A stretch of 64,000 nt of DNA. It comes from Lachnospiraceae bacterium (GTDB lineage Bacteria > Bacillota > Clostridia > Lachnospirales > Lachnospiraceae). The notes beneath the pieces are model-generated. The model made no database searches. It was not told the DNA's origin and worked only from the letters and a program-made list of their open reading frames with translations. This document shows, one piece after another, positions 17,846 to 25,606 of the stretch. Position 1 is the first letter of the stretch. The number at the start of each line of letters is the position of its first letter. The stretch covers positions 1 through 64,000 of the forward strand of contig JAAWBX010000037.1 in assembly GCA_022792885.1 (NCBI GenBank), given 5' to 3'. The position numbers and the translations under genes are program-made.

Positions 17846-19018
17846 TTATCCGGACAGATTCGTACACGCGCAAAGAATCGCAATGGTGATCAAAAACAGC
17901 AGCAGCCCGGTAAAAGCGGTCTTTAACAACAGCCGCACCCCATCGGCCACCCCCTGCACACAACCTACGATACGTTTATCCGAGATCGGCTCCATCAAGG
18001 CCATGGCCGCCGCATACATCAGGTAAATCAAAACCAGTTTCAAAATCGGAACCGCGCTCAGAAAAATAAGTACGATTAAGGCCGCCGTGCCGATTCCGTT
18101 TTTAATCAGCGCCCCGGTCCCCAGCACCAGCGAAGCAAGCGAGGCAAAACTGTTCCCGATTCCGGGAAGCGCCCCGATCACTTTTGTAACGGTCCCGGTT
18201 TTTACCGCGTCGACATAGGGCAAAATCAGACTTTGAATCAAACTGTAGCCGGTCACCAGCCCCAAAAGCCCCTTTAAAGACCAGTTTAACAGCGTTTTCA
18301 TCAGTTCCCCCGCCTTGGTAAACAATTCTTCTTTGGATAAATGATTCAGAACCATGGCGATCACGTACACCTCCGTCAAAGGAAGGAACAGGTTTGCCAG
18401 AAGCCACTGGACTACGGCAATGACCACCATCGTAAATTCATAAAAAGCCAGCGACGTCATGGCCCCGCCTCCCACCGCCACCGCCAGGAAAAAAGCGGGA
18501 AGAAGAACGCTCATAAAATTCAAAAGCAGTTCCACCAGTCCCGCCGCCACCTCCGCCGCCTGCCCGAAACCGGCCAGAAGGATGGATACCAGCAGCAGAT
18601 AGGTGATAAAAAAGCCCATTTCCGAAATTCCCTCTTTTTCGAATACGGATGCCAAATTGGTAAACAAAGCCCCGATCGTGGCGAGCAGAAGCACCTGCCA
18701 CAGACCGGAACGATTCGTCCGAATCTCCCGACCCAAAGCCGTCCCGACCCAATCCAGAAGTTGGCGAAAAAAAGTTTTTACATCCCCTGTCACAAGCTCT
18801 CCCACCAATTCGGAAAAACTTACCGCGCCCTCCCCCGCCTGTCCTGCCAAAAGCTCTTCAATTTCCGAAAAATCATAATCCGCCAGGTTTTCTTTCAATG
18901 CCGCGATATCCGGATCCTCTTCCTGCTGGGAAGCCTTCGCCGGAACCCCCAAAAGCAAAGGAATCAGCAAAAGGACAATGAAAAAGAGCCCGCGAAACCG
19001 CCTCTCCCCTCCTCTCAT
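17846..19018 (-). CDS. spoIIIAE: Stage III sporulation protein AE
   Basis: A 390-residue polytopic membrane protein with a cleavable-looking signal (FFIVLLLIPLLLGVPAKA), a short soluble N-terminal domain, then about seven to eight helices with the family segment GTGALIKNGIGTAALIVLI. The ATG at 19018 overlaps the spoIIIAD stop as ATGA, so translation is coupled. A strong AGGAGGGG lies just inside the gene, and upstream of the ATG I see only a weak site. A longer in-frame extension would run through spoIIIAD and is unlikely. Confidence 0.92.
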   Translation of the reverse strand: MRGGERRFRGLFFIVLLLIPLLLGVPAKASQQEEDPDIAALKENLADYDFSEIEELLAGQAGEGAVSFSELVGELVTGDVKTFFRQLLDWVGTALGREIRTNRSGLWQVLLLATIGALFTNLASVFEKEGISEMGFFITYLLLVSILLAGFGQAAEVAAGLVELLLNFMSVLLPAFFLAVAVGGGAMTSLAFYEFTMVVIAVVQWLLANLFLPLTEVYVIAMVLNHLSKEELFTKAGELMKTLLNWSLKGLLGLVTGYSLIQSLILPYVDAVKTGTVTKVIGALPGIGNSFASLASLVLGTGALIKNGIGTAALIVLIFLSAVPILKLVLIYLMYAAAMALMEPISDKRIVGCVQGVADGVRLLLKTAFTGLLLFLITIAILCACTNLSG

Positions 19019-19410
19019 CGGCCGGCCGCCAAAAAGGCACTCACCGTATCCAGAAGGGACATGACGATGGGAAGACTGACTCCCAGCACGGCCAGTTTCC
19101 CGAAAAGTTCGATTTGTCCGCTCAGACTGGCATATCCGGCGTCTTTGCACACACCGGACGCGAGTTCCGCCACATACGTAATACCGATAATTTTCAAGAG
19201 AATCGTAAGATATGCGGAGTTCATATTCAGATATTCCTGAATCCGGCCAAGCACCTCCATGATATCTTTTAATTTATAAACGGAATAAAAAAAGATCAAA
19301 AGCCCGGCGCCAAAGGTCAGATACGTGCTGTACTCCCCTTTCATCTCTTTCATCCCCAGGGCAAGCAGCGCCGTCACCACACCGATCACCGCCACGGAAA
19401 AAATATTCAT
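19015..19410 (-). CDS. spoIIIAD: Stage III sporulation protein AD
   Basis: A 131-residue membrane protein with four helices. The segment NMNSAYLTILLKIIGITYVA is the family signature. It is part of the channel's export-apparatus-like core together with SpoIIIAC. It is coupled by ATGA to spoIIIAE and lies 18 bases after spoIIIAC. Confidence 0.93.
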   Translation of the reverse strand: MNIFSVAVIGVVTALLALGMKEMKGEYSTYLTFGAGLLIFFYSVYKLKDIMEVLGRIQEYLNMNSAYLTILLKIIGITYVAELASGVCKDAGYASLSGQIELFGKLAVLGVSLPIVMSLLDTVSAFLAAGR

Positions 19411-19428
19411 TCTCCATGTCCCCCTTCC

Positions 19429-19623
19429 CTATAAAGCAAACAATTCCTTGATCGTCTCAAAAATTTCATATATGTAAGGCACAACCCAGTACAGGACCAG
19501 CAAAAGCCCGGCCAAACTTGCCAAAAACGCGTGCTCCTCCCTCCCGCTGTGTTTTAATATCTGGCACAAAACGGAAACCAGAATACCCACGGCCGCTATT
19601 TTAAATATCAGATTTACACTCAT
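19429..19623 (-). CDS. spoIIIAC: Stage III sporulation protein AC
   Basis: A 64-residue two-helix membrane protein, matching the usual 65 residues. The ATG at 19623 has AAGGGGAAG upstream; a GTG two codons earlier would place the ribosome site too close. The sequence LIFKIAAVGILVSVLCQIL is characteristic. It works with SpoIIIAD in the membrane core of the channel. Confidence 0.92.
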   Translation of the reverse strand: MSVNLIFKIAAVGILVSVLCQILKHSGREEHAFLASLAGLLLVLYWVVPYIYEIFETIKELFAL

Positions 19624-19644
19624 CGGCACTTCCCCTTTGCTTTT

Positions 19645-20181
19645 CTATAAAAACAGGATCGTCACAAACATCCCGCCCAGAACGCCAAGACTCCGGTATA
19701 ACCGGCATTTGGCCGCCGTCTCCGCTTCCGCCCGGGCAATCTCCCGGTCGATCCGCTCCCCACAGCTTTCCAGTCTCCGGCACTGGCTCTCCCCGTCCAG
19801 ATACCCCAGCGCATTTCCCAGCTCACAGAACCGTTCCCTGTCCTTCCCGGTCAACCCGCTCCCCGTCAGAGTTTCTTCCGCCGTATCCCGCCACAAACGG
19901 CCGATCTCCTGTCCCGGCATCGATTCCAATTTCTCCGCCAGCCTCCGGCAAAAATCCGAGAAGGGAAACTCCAGACGCCCGCCGGCCTCCACAAGCATTT
20001 CCGACAATCCCGAAAACGCGTATTTTAACTGCCCCTGCAAAAGAAGCGTCAGGCTCCGGCACTGATATAAAGCTTCCAGCCGGCGGCGGACTCCTCCCGC
20101 GGATTCATTCCCGATGCCGGCCGCCGCCAGCAAAATCAAAAGCGCTCCCGCTATTTTTATACTGTCCAAAAGCCCTTTCAC
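19645..20181 (-). CDS. spoIIIAB: Stage III sporulation protein AB
   Basis: A 178-residue protein, similar to the family's 171, with an N-terminal hydrophobic helix, a helical cytoplasmic or periplasmic body (LYQCRSLTLLLQGQLKYAF) and a C-terminal hydrophobic tail. It resembles GspF-type platform proteins. I chose the GTG at 20181; a TTG four codons later is also possible. It overlaps the 3' end of spoIIIAA by 77 bases, a long overlap discussed under findings. Confidence 0.88.
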   Translation of the reverse strand: MKGLLDSIKIAGALLILLAAAGIGNESAGGVRRRLEALYQCRSLTLLLQGQLKYAFSGLSEMLVEAGGRLEFPFSDFCRRLAEKLESMPGQEIGRLWRDTAEETLTGSGLTGKDRERFCELGNALGYLDGESQCRRLESCGERIDREIARAEAETAAKCRLYRSLGVLGGMFVTILFL

Positions 20182-21100
20182 CCCTTTCCGGCCCCCTGTC
20201 AAAAAGGCGCTCGAATTCTTTGTTATATATCCCCAAAACCCGCCCGGCCGGCTTCTTCCCCAATAAAACGTAACGTTCAAAAATTTTCTGTTCCCAGAGC
20301 TTTTTAATCGCCGGACGTTTCTTCACGGCTTCCTCGCTTTCCCCGTGAAGAGTTGCCAAAAAGCTGCATCCGCAGCCGGCGGCATATTCCACGGCCTCCG
20401 CGTCCGAAACCAGGCTGATCTCGTCCACCGCAATCACATCCGGCGCCATCGAACGAAGAAGCATATAAATCCCCGCCGCCTTCGGGCATCCGTCCAGCAC
20501 GTCCGAGCGAAGCCCCAGATCGTTTTGAGGAATCCCCTGATAACAGGCCCCCAGCTCCGACCGTTCGTCCACGACCCCCACATTCACCGGCCCGACCGGG
20601 CTTTCTCCTTCCGCCATCAACCGAATCAGATCCCTTAAACAGGTTGTCTTCCCGCCGCCCGGCGGCGAAATCAAAAGGACGCTCTTAAGTTTTCCGTCTC
20701 CGAACAGCGGCGAAAGCAGGGAGGCCGCGCAGCCTTTTATCTCATGGGCTACCCGGATGTTTAGGCTGCTCACCTGTTTCAGCACCCGAACCTGTCCCTG
20801 TTCGGCCCGGACCTGTCCCGCCAGCCCGATCCGGTGGCCGCCCCGGATCGTAAGATACCCGCCCCGAAGCTCTTCCTCATAAGCATAAAGAGAATAATTC
20901 CCCGCATATTGAAGACATTCGCCGATCTCCTTTTCGCTTACCAGGCAATTCGATACCCGCTCCCTGCCCGCTTCCAGAAAAAGCATGGGGCGTCCCGGCC
21001 GAAGCCGAATCTCCTGCAACGTCTCAAAGGAAGCCGTCCGCCCGGCCTCTTCTTTCAACCGCATCGGCAAAATCCGTAAAATTTCTTCTTTTTTGTCCAT
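20105..21100 (-). CDS. spoIIIAA: Stage III sporulation protein AA (ATPase)
   Basis: A 331-residue cytoplasmic AAA-type ATPase related to secretion ATPases, thought to power the SpoIIIA channel. The Walker A is SPPGGGKTTCLRDLIRL (about residues 197-213), with the Walker B-like VIAVDEIS after it. It is first in the operon, with AAGGAGTGAGGG before the ATG. The last 35-40 residues extend past where shorter homologues end and overlap spoIIIAB. Confidence 0.93.
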   Translation of the reverse strand: MDKKEEILRILPMRLKEEAGRTASFETLQEIRLRPGRPMLFLEAGRERVSNCLVSEKEIGECLQYAGNYSLYAYEEELRGGYLTIRGGHRIGLAGQVRAEQGQVRVLKQVSSLNIRVAHEIKGCAASLLSPLFGDGKLKSVLLISPPGGGKTTCLRDLIRLMAEGESPVGPVNVGVVDERSELGACYQGIPQNDLGLRSDVLDGCPKAAGIYMLLRSMAPDVIAVDEISLVSDAEAVEYAAGCGCSFLATLHGESEEAVKKRPAIKKLWEQKIFERYVLLGKKPAGRVLGIYNKEFERLFDRGPERGERAFGQYKNSGSAFDFAGGGRHRE

Positions 21101-21118
21101 GCCCTCACTCCTTAGAAC

Positions 21119-21146
21119 AATATATGAGACAGGCCGGCAAATATAC
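21119..21146 (-). promoter_or_regulatory. SigE-like promoter of the spoIIIA operon
   Basis: On the minus strand GTATATT (21146-21140) is followed after 13 bases by CATATATT (21126-21119). These match the SigE consensus KMATATT and CATACAHT at six of seven and seven of eight positions; the spacing is about one base short. SigE control of spoIIIA is established in Bacillus subtilis. Confidence 0.55.
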
Positions 21147-21228
21147 GTACCTTTTAAAACGACCGCGCCGCGTTATAACCGCTTTCACGAAATATCGCCG
21201 GACGCCCATGTTTCCCCACGACAAGAAA

Positions 21229-21270
21229 CCGCCGCCGGCCGGGGACAAACGTACCCCTGGCCGGCGGCGG
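21229..21270 (-). terminator. Strong GC hairpin after the Nudix gene
   Basis: Arms of about 16 bases (21229-21244 and 21254-21270) with one mismatch and a nine-base loop lie between the Nudix gene and the spoIIIA promoter. The following T run on the minus strand is short (TTTC), so termination efficiency is uncertain. Confidence 0.6.
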
Positions 21271-21294
21271 CAACCATACAAAAAAATATTCCTT

Positions 21295-21825
21295 TTAAGT
21301 TAAATGGGAACGGCAGGAAAAACCGGCAGAACCGCCCCCTTCGTACGGCAGCGCCAAAGCTTCCCCATCCAGTACCGCCTCCATCAGACGGTCCCCCTCA
21401 TAGCGAAGTTTCAGAGAAAAAAAGGGCCTTTGCGTTGCCAGCAGGTCAAAAAAAATTCGGTCCCCCTCCCAGATCGGCAACTCTTTTATCCGCGATTTCG
21501 GCACCCAGGCCAATTCGCCCTCCTCGCATTCCACCGGATCCCCCTCAAAACGATCCGCCGTGTACAGGCACATATATTCGGCCTCGCAGGTATCCGTCAT
21601 AAAAGTAACAAGCCCCCGGAAACGCCAGGACAACAAACGGTAACCGGTTTCTTCCCGCACTTCCCGTAAAAGACACTCCTCCGGCGATTCTCCTGCTTCA
21701 AAATGGCCGCCGATACCGATCCATTTGTCTTTGTTGATATCCTTTTTCTTCTTTACCCGATGCAGCATAAGATAAGAATCTTCTTTTTCCAAATAACACA
21801 AAGTTGTCAGACATGATCTCTCCAT
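21295..21825 (-). CDS. Nudix hydrolase (MutT / 8-oxo-dGTP diphosphatase type)
   Basis: A 176-residue Nudix enzyme. The complete box GGHFEAGESPEECLLREV...REETGY sits near residues 40-62, and the KDKWIGIGG approach and MTDTCEAEYMCLY strand resemble clostridial 8-oxo-dGTP diphosphatases. The ATG at 21825 has AAGGAAA at suitable spacing; a longer in-frame reading would begin inside the structured element upstream. It probably sanitises oxidised nucleotides; the substrate is inferred. Confidence 0.85.
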   Translation of the reverse strand: MERSCLTTLCYLEKEDSYLMLHRVKKKKDINKDKWIGIGGHFEAGESPEECLLREVREETGYRLLSWRFRGLVTFMTDTCEAEYMCLYTADRFEGDPVECEEGELAWVPKSRIKELPIWEGDRIFFDLLATQRPFFSLKLRYEGDRLMEAVLDGEALALPYEGGGSAGFSCRSHLT

Positions 21826-21839
21826 AACGTTTCCTTTCT

Positions 21840-21995
21840 GCTTATCCATACGGTACCGTCGCTTGACAAGGACATACACGCCCTGAACCGTGCCCCGATG
21901 GCCCGATCTTCTGCGCTACTTTCGATCGGCGTACAGTCCAGTACGCCTCACTCATCTGCCCTTCATCCGGGCGCAGCAATTTTGTTCAACGCCTA
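21840..21995 (-). other. Structured intergenic element of unknown type
   Basis: This non-coding stretch holds several inverted repeats when read on the minus strand: GGCGTAC-TGGACT-GTACGCC, CGATC...GATCG around a 14-base interior, CTGCGCCC...GGGCAG and the palindrome ACGGTACCGT. It lies immediately upstream of the Nudix gene and next to decayed mobile-type fragments. It matches no riboswitch or tRNA I recognise. It may be a dispersed repeat or a structured leader. Confidence 0.45.
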
Positions 21996-22008
21996 TTTTT
22001 CATTATGT

Positions 22009-22149
22009 TTATCTTCCTGCTAAAGACTTTCCAACAACATAAACGCCAATCAACATTTCACCATCCATAAGTTCTGCCACTGTAATACCAAGTTCTTCAC
22101 ACAAACTCTTTACAATAGAATAGTCCGGCATACATTTTCCGGTTTCTCG
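22009..22149 (-). pseudogene. XRE-type helix-turn-helix remnant
   Basis: Read on the minus strand this piece gives RETGKCMPDYSIVKSLCEEL followed by GITVAELMDGE, the second half of an XRE (Cro/CI) helix-turn-helix domain, and a short tail ending in TAA at 22011-22009. There is no start codon, no first helices and no ribosome site. It directly abuts the Rpn-type remnant upstream, so the two seem joined by a deletion. Confidence 0.65.
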
Positions 22150-22524
22150 TATAGATCAAAGAGACAGATAAATATGATGTAGCTTTTGTTCAGTTTTTAT
22201 TATGTTGCCCTGCATCCACAAGCTGAAGGTCTATCATTCCCTGATAATACCGGCTTCTCTTAGGCAGTTCCTTTGTATCACTGACCTGCATTTCTATGTC
22301 ATAAGCCGTCTCCCTGTCGTCCTTTACATACACACCCGGCCTGACGCGATGGGCATCCATATTGATACTTTTCTGCAGCTCCGGATACTCAATTCGCTCA
22401 ATCTTCAAATCCGGGAGAATCCTCTGCAGTAACTCTTTGCAAAATTCCGGATCCTGCATGACCTTCCCGAAAGAAACTCGTTAGATATGCTCAAATCTTC
22501 CCATTTTGTCTGCCTCGTTTCCAT
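22150..22524 (-). pseudogene. Rpn family nuclease / PD-(D/E)XK transposase, truncated and frameshifted
   Basis: N-terminal remnant of the Rpn recombination-promoting nuclease family. It begins METRQTKWEDLSISNEFL at 22524, loses one T in the next codon, and continues in another frame as GKVMQDPEFCKELLQRILPD. It goes through YDIEMQV, YYQGMIDLQLVDAG, then a second frame change to NKSYIIFICLFDLYEKP before breaking off. The catalytic fold is incomplete. It marks an old mobile or selfish gene between the Nudix and rlmH genes. Confidence 0.75.
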
Positions 22525-22696
22525 GTTTCTCTTTTATCCACCTGCCTGCTTTCAATAAATCACTGCCGGAAAACTCTGTATGTTCCGAAAGTCCTGTTAT
22601 CTATTCCTATTATACACAGCCTTCCGGTAAATTACAATAAGCCGAAAACCTGCAATAAAATCCCTGCTTTGCAAAAATTCTATTGTTATAAACAGC

Positions 22697-22729
22697 AAAA
22701 CCCCACGGAAGCCGCAAAACTCCCATGGG
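22697..22729 (-). terminator. Terminator of the nfnA-nfnB-rlmH operon
   Basis: A 10-bp stem with two G-U pairs (22720-22729 with 22701-22711), an eight-base loop, followed on the minus strand by GTTTTG. It lies 57 bases after the rlmH stop. The rest of 22525-22785 shows no gene. Confidence 0.65.
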
Positions 22730-22785
22730 ATTAAAAATATAACTCTTATTCTCTTTTACTTCCAGAGCATCCGTTCTTTTCGCCC

Positions 22786-23265
22786 CTACTTATGATACGG
22801 TTCATGTTTCATGATCCGATAACTGCGGTAAAGCTGTTCCAACAAAATCACCCGCATCAAAGGGTGCGGAAATGTCATGCGGGAAAAACTGAGCGAGAAA
22901 TCGGCTCTGGCCAAAACAGCCTCGGAAAGTCCGAGGGAACCTCCGATCACAAAAATCAGATGGCTTTTCCCCTCGATCCCCAGCCGCTCGATCCGGGCGG
23001 CCAACTCCTCCGAATCCAACGCAATTCCCCGGATCGCCAGCGCAATCACATAACCGTCTTCTCTGATGCGTGCTAAAAGCCGCTCGCCCTCCTTCTCCCG
23101 GATCCGCTTCATCCGATTCTCCCCGGCTTCCTCCGGCGTCTTTTCATCCGCGACTTCCACGATATCCAGCTTTACGTAACGACCCAGACGTTTTACGTAT
23201 TCCGCTACCGCCTGGGCATAAAACGATTCCTTACATTTTCCGACACATAAAACCGTAATCCGCAT
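22786..23265 (-). CDS. rlmH: 23S rRNA (pseudouridine-1915-N3) methyltransferase RlmH
   Basis: A 159-residue SPOUT methyltransferase of full family length. The SAM-binding knot reads HLIFVIGGSLGLSEAVL, and the C-terminus FPHPLMRVILLEQLYRSYRI with HEPYHK is invariant in RlmH. It methylates the modified base of helix 69 in assembled ribosomes. It lies eight bases after nfnB and ends in a terminator, so it rides on the nfn transcript. Confidence 0.96.
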   Translation of the reverse strand: MRITVLCVGKCKESFYAQAVAEYVKRLGRYVKLDIVEVADEKTPEEAGENRMKRIREKEGERLLARIREDGYVIALAIRGIALDSEELAARIERLGIEGKSHLIFVIGGSLGLSEAVLARADFSLSFSRMTFPHPLMRVILLEQLYRSYRIMKHEPYHK

Positions 23266-23273
23266 AAATCCTC

Positions 23274-24656
23274 TTATTTCGATAAAAACTCATGAATACC
23301 GGCCGCTCCGTTTCTTCCCGCCTCCATGGCCAGAATAACCGTCGCCGCTCCCGTCACCGCATCACCGCCGGCATAAACGCCCTCCTTGCTGGTCCTGCCG
23401 GTAGCTTCCTCAGCTACGATGCATTTTTTCTTATTCACTTCCAGTCCCCTGGTAGTGGAAGAAATCAGCGGATTGGGGGAAGTCCCCAGAGACATAATCA
23501 CCGTATCCACATCGATCACAAACTCCGAACCTTCCACAGGCACAGGCCGCCTTCTTCCCGAAGCATCCGGCTCGCCCAGTTCCATGCGGACGCAGCGAAT
23601 TCCGCATACCCAGCCGTTCTCGTCCGCCAAAATCTCCGTGGGATTCGTCAGAAGATCAAACCGAATCCCCTCCTCCTTCGCGTGATGTACTTCCTCGGCC
23701 CTGGCCGGCAGTTCCGCCTCGCTTCTTCGATAAATAATATGCGTCTCGGCGCCCATCCGCAGCGCGGTCCTCGCCGCGTCCATGGCCACGTTTCCTCCCC
23801 CCACTACGGCCACTCTTTTTCCGTGAGGCATCGGAGTGTCATAATTCTCCAGTCGGGCCTTCATCAGGTTGCTCCGGGTCAGATATTCATTGGCCGAATA
23901 GACTCCGTTCGCCTGTTCGCCGGGAATCCCCATAAACATCGGCAACCCCGCGCCGGAGCCGATAAATACCGCGTCGAATCCTTCCTCCTCCAGAAGCTCG
24001 TCCACCGTAACCGCTTTTCCGACGACCACATTCGTCTCAATCCTGACCCCCAGAGACTTCACATTCTCAACCTCCGGCTTCACCACATCGTCCTTGGGAA
24101 GACGAAATTCCGGAATCCCATAAGTCAAAACGCCGCCGGCCTCATGAAGAGCCTCGAAAATCGTTACGTCATATCCCAGCTTCGCCAGGTCGCCCGCACA
24201 GGAAAGCCCGGAAGGACCGCTTCCGATTACCGCCACCTTTTTCCCGTTCGCGCCCGCCGGCTTTGCCGGTCTCACTCCATGTTCCCTGGCCCAGTCCGCC
24301 GTAAACCGTTCCAGCTTCCCGATTGAAATGGGTTCTCCCTTGATTCCGCGGATGCATTTACCTTCACACTGTTTTTCCTGAGGGCAGACGCGGCCGCAGA
24401 CAGCCGGAAGGGAAGAAGATTCGGAAATCACCTGATAAGCCGCTTCCACATTACCCTCTTTTACCTCTCGGATAAAAGCCGGAATATTGATATGTACCGG
24501 ACAGCCTTTGACACACTGGGCATTCTTGCAATTCAAACAGCGGGCGGCTTCTTCTCTCGCCTCTTCCTCATTATAACCAAGACATACTTCCTCAAAATTC
24601 GCCGCACGCACCTTCGCGTCCTGCTCTCTTACCGGAACTTTCTTCATCGCATCCAT
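23274..24656 (-). CDS. nfnB: Electron-bifurcating transhydrogenase large subunit (NfnB / GltA-like)
   Basis: A 460-residue iron-sulfur flavoprotein. An N-terminal four-cysteine cluster region (CLNCKNAQCVKGCPVHINIP, then CGRVCPQEKQCEGKC) binds two [4Fe-4S] clusters. It is followed by FAD (GSGPSGLSCAGDLA) and NADPH (VVGGGNVAMDAARTA) Rossmann motifs. It is often labelled NADPH glutamate synthase small chain (GltA), but with the FAD/ferredoxin-type subunit immediately upstream and no glutamate synthase large chain present, NfnB is the better reading. Its ATG overlaps the nfnA stop by one base. Confidence 0.9.
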   Translation of the reverse strand: MDAMKKVPVREQDAKVRAANFEEVCLGYNEEEAREEAARCLNCKNAQCVKGCPVHINIPAFIREVKEGNVEAAYQVISESSSLPAVCGRVCPQEKQCEGKCIRGIKGEPISIGKLERFTADWAREHGVRPAKPAGANGKKVAVIGSGPSGLSCAGDLAKLGYDVTIFEALHEAGGVLTYGIPEFRLPKDDVVKPEVENVKSLGVRIETNVVVGKAVTVDELLEEEGFDAVFIGSGAGLPMFMGIPGEQANGVYSANEYLTRSNLMKARLENYDTPMPHGKRVAVVGGGNVAMDAARTALRMGAETHIIYRRSEAELPARAEEVHHAKEEGIRFDLLTNPTEILADENGWVCGIRCVRMELGEPDASGRRRPVPVEGSEFVIDVDTVIMSLGTSPNPLISSTTRGLEVNKKKCIVAEEATGRTSKEGVYAGGDAVTGAATVILAMEAGRNGAAGIHEFLSK

Positions 24657-25543
24657 TATCTGTCACCTCCGCAATGTCCGCATCCGCCGTGATGGGTATC
24701 GCCTTCCTGAAGTTTTAATACCGCACGTCCTTCCTCCGTCTTATACATCTGCTGTCTCTTCATGGCCTGATCAAAATCAACCAGATGTCCGTCAAATTCC
24801 GGCCCGTCCACACAGGCGAACTTCACTTCCCCGCCGACCGTCAGACGGCAGGCCCCGCACATCCCGGTACCGTCCACCATGATCGGATTCATGCTGACGA
24901 TCGTATGCAGATCGTATTTTTTTGTGGTCAGACAACAGAATTTCATCATGATAACGGGACCGATCGCCACGCAGGTATCATAATGTTTTCCTTCCGCCAT
25001 CAGATCGTCGATCACTTTCGTTACCATTCCGCTGCGGCCGTAACTGCCGTCGTCGGTCGTCACATAGAGATTGCCCGCCGCCTTCTTCATCTTGTCTTCC
25101 CAGATGATCAGATTCTTCGTCTTGGAGCCTATGATCACATCCGCTTCTATGCCGTGCTCTTTCAGCCACTTTACCTGCGGATATACCGGAGCGGTTCCCA
25201 CGCCGCCGGCCACAAACAACATCTTCTTCTGTTTCAGGGTTTCCGGATCTTCTTTTACAAACTCGGAAGGACACCCCAACGGCCCCACAAAATCACGCAC
25301 AAAATCCCCGGCTTTCAATCCGGCCAGACGCTGCGAAGATCCCCCTACGGCCTGAAACACGATCGTGACCGTGCCGGCTTCCCTGTCATAATCCGCAATC
25401 GTCAGGGGAATCCGCTCCCCTTCCTCGTCAATTTTCAAGATCACAAACTGACCCGGCTCGCAGGATCTGGCGATCCGCTTCGCTTCCAGTTTCATCTCAT
25501 AGATCTTATCCGCGAGTATCTCGGCCTCTAAAATCTGAAACAT
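24656..25543 (-). CDS. nfnA: Electron-bifurcating transhydrogenase small subunit (NfnA)
   Basis: A 295-residue FAD/NAD-binding reductase of the sulfide dehydrogenase/dihydroorotate dehydrogenase electron-transfer type. The FAD domain (1-95), the NAD-binding motif FVAGGVGTAPVYPQ and a C-terminal [2Fe-2S] loop (DGTGMCGACRLTVGGEVKFAC) are visible. With NfnB it couples NADH and reduced ferredoxin to two NADPH. The C-terminal HHGGCGHCGGD tail is a common clostridial feature. The promoter lies at 25576-25604. Confidence 0.9.
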   Translation of the reverse strand: MFQILEAEILADKIYEMKLEAKRIARSCEPGQFVILKIDEEGERIPLTIADYDREAGTVTIVFQAVGGSSQRLAGLKAGDFVRDFVGPLGCPSEFVKEDPETLKQKKMLFVAGGVGTAPVYPQVKWLKEHGIEADVIIGSKTKNLIIWEDKMKKAAGNLYVTTDDGSYGRSGMVTKVIDDLMAEGKHYDTCVAIGPVIMMKFCCLTTKKYDLHTIVSMNPIMVDGTGMCGACRLTVGGEVKFACVDGPEFDGHLVDFDQAMKRQQMYKTEEGRAVLKLQEGDTHHGGCGHCGGDR

Positions 25544-25575
25544 GTTCGATTCCTCCGTTTTCCATAATTAAAAAG

Positions 25576-25604
25576 ATTGTAGCATTCCGTCAAAAGCATT
25601 TCAA
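25576..25604 (-). promoter_or_regulatory. SigA promoter of nfnA-nfnB-rlmH
   Basis: Minus-strand TTGAAA (25604-25599), a 17-base spacer and TACAAT (25581-25576), about 35 bases before the nfnA start. Confidence 0.75.
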
Positions 25605-25606
25605 CT

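Noticed and set aside
21985..21995. GTTGAAC as an integron attC core
   Set aside because: It matches the core consensus, but no inverse core lies at attC distance and no integrase is present.
23274..24656. Glutamate synthase small subunit
   Set aside because: No large subunit is nearby, and the adjacent FAD/[2Fe-2S] subunit fits NfnA; the Nfn reading is better supported.
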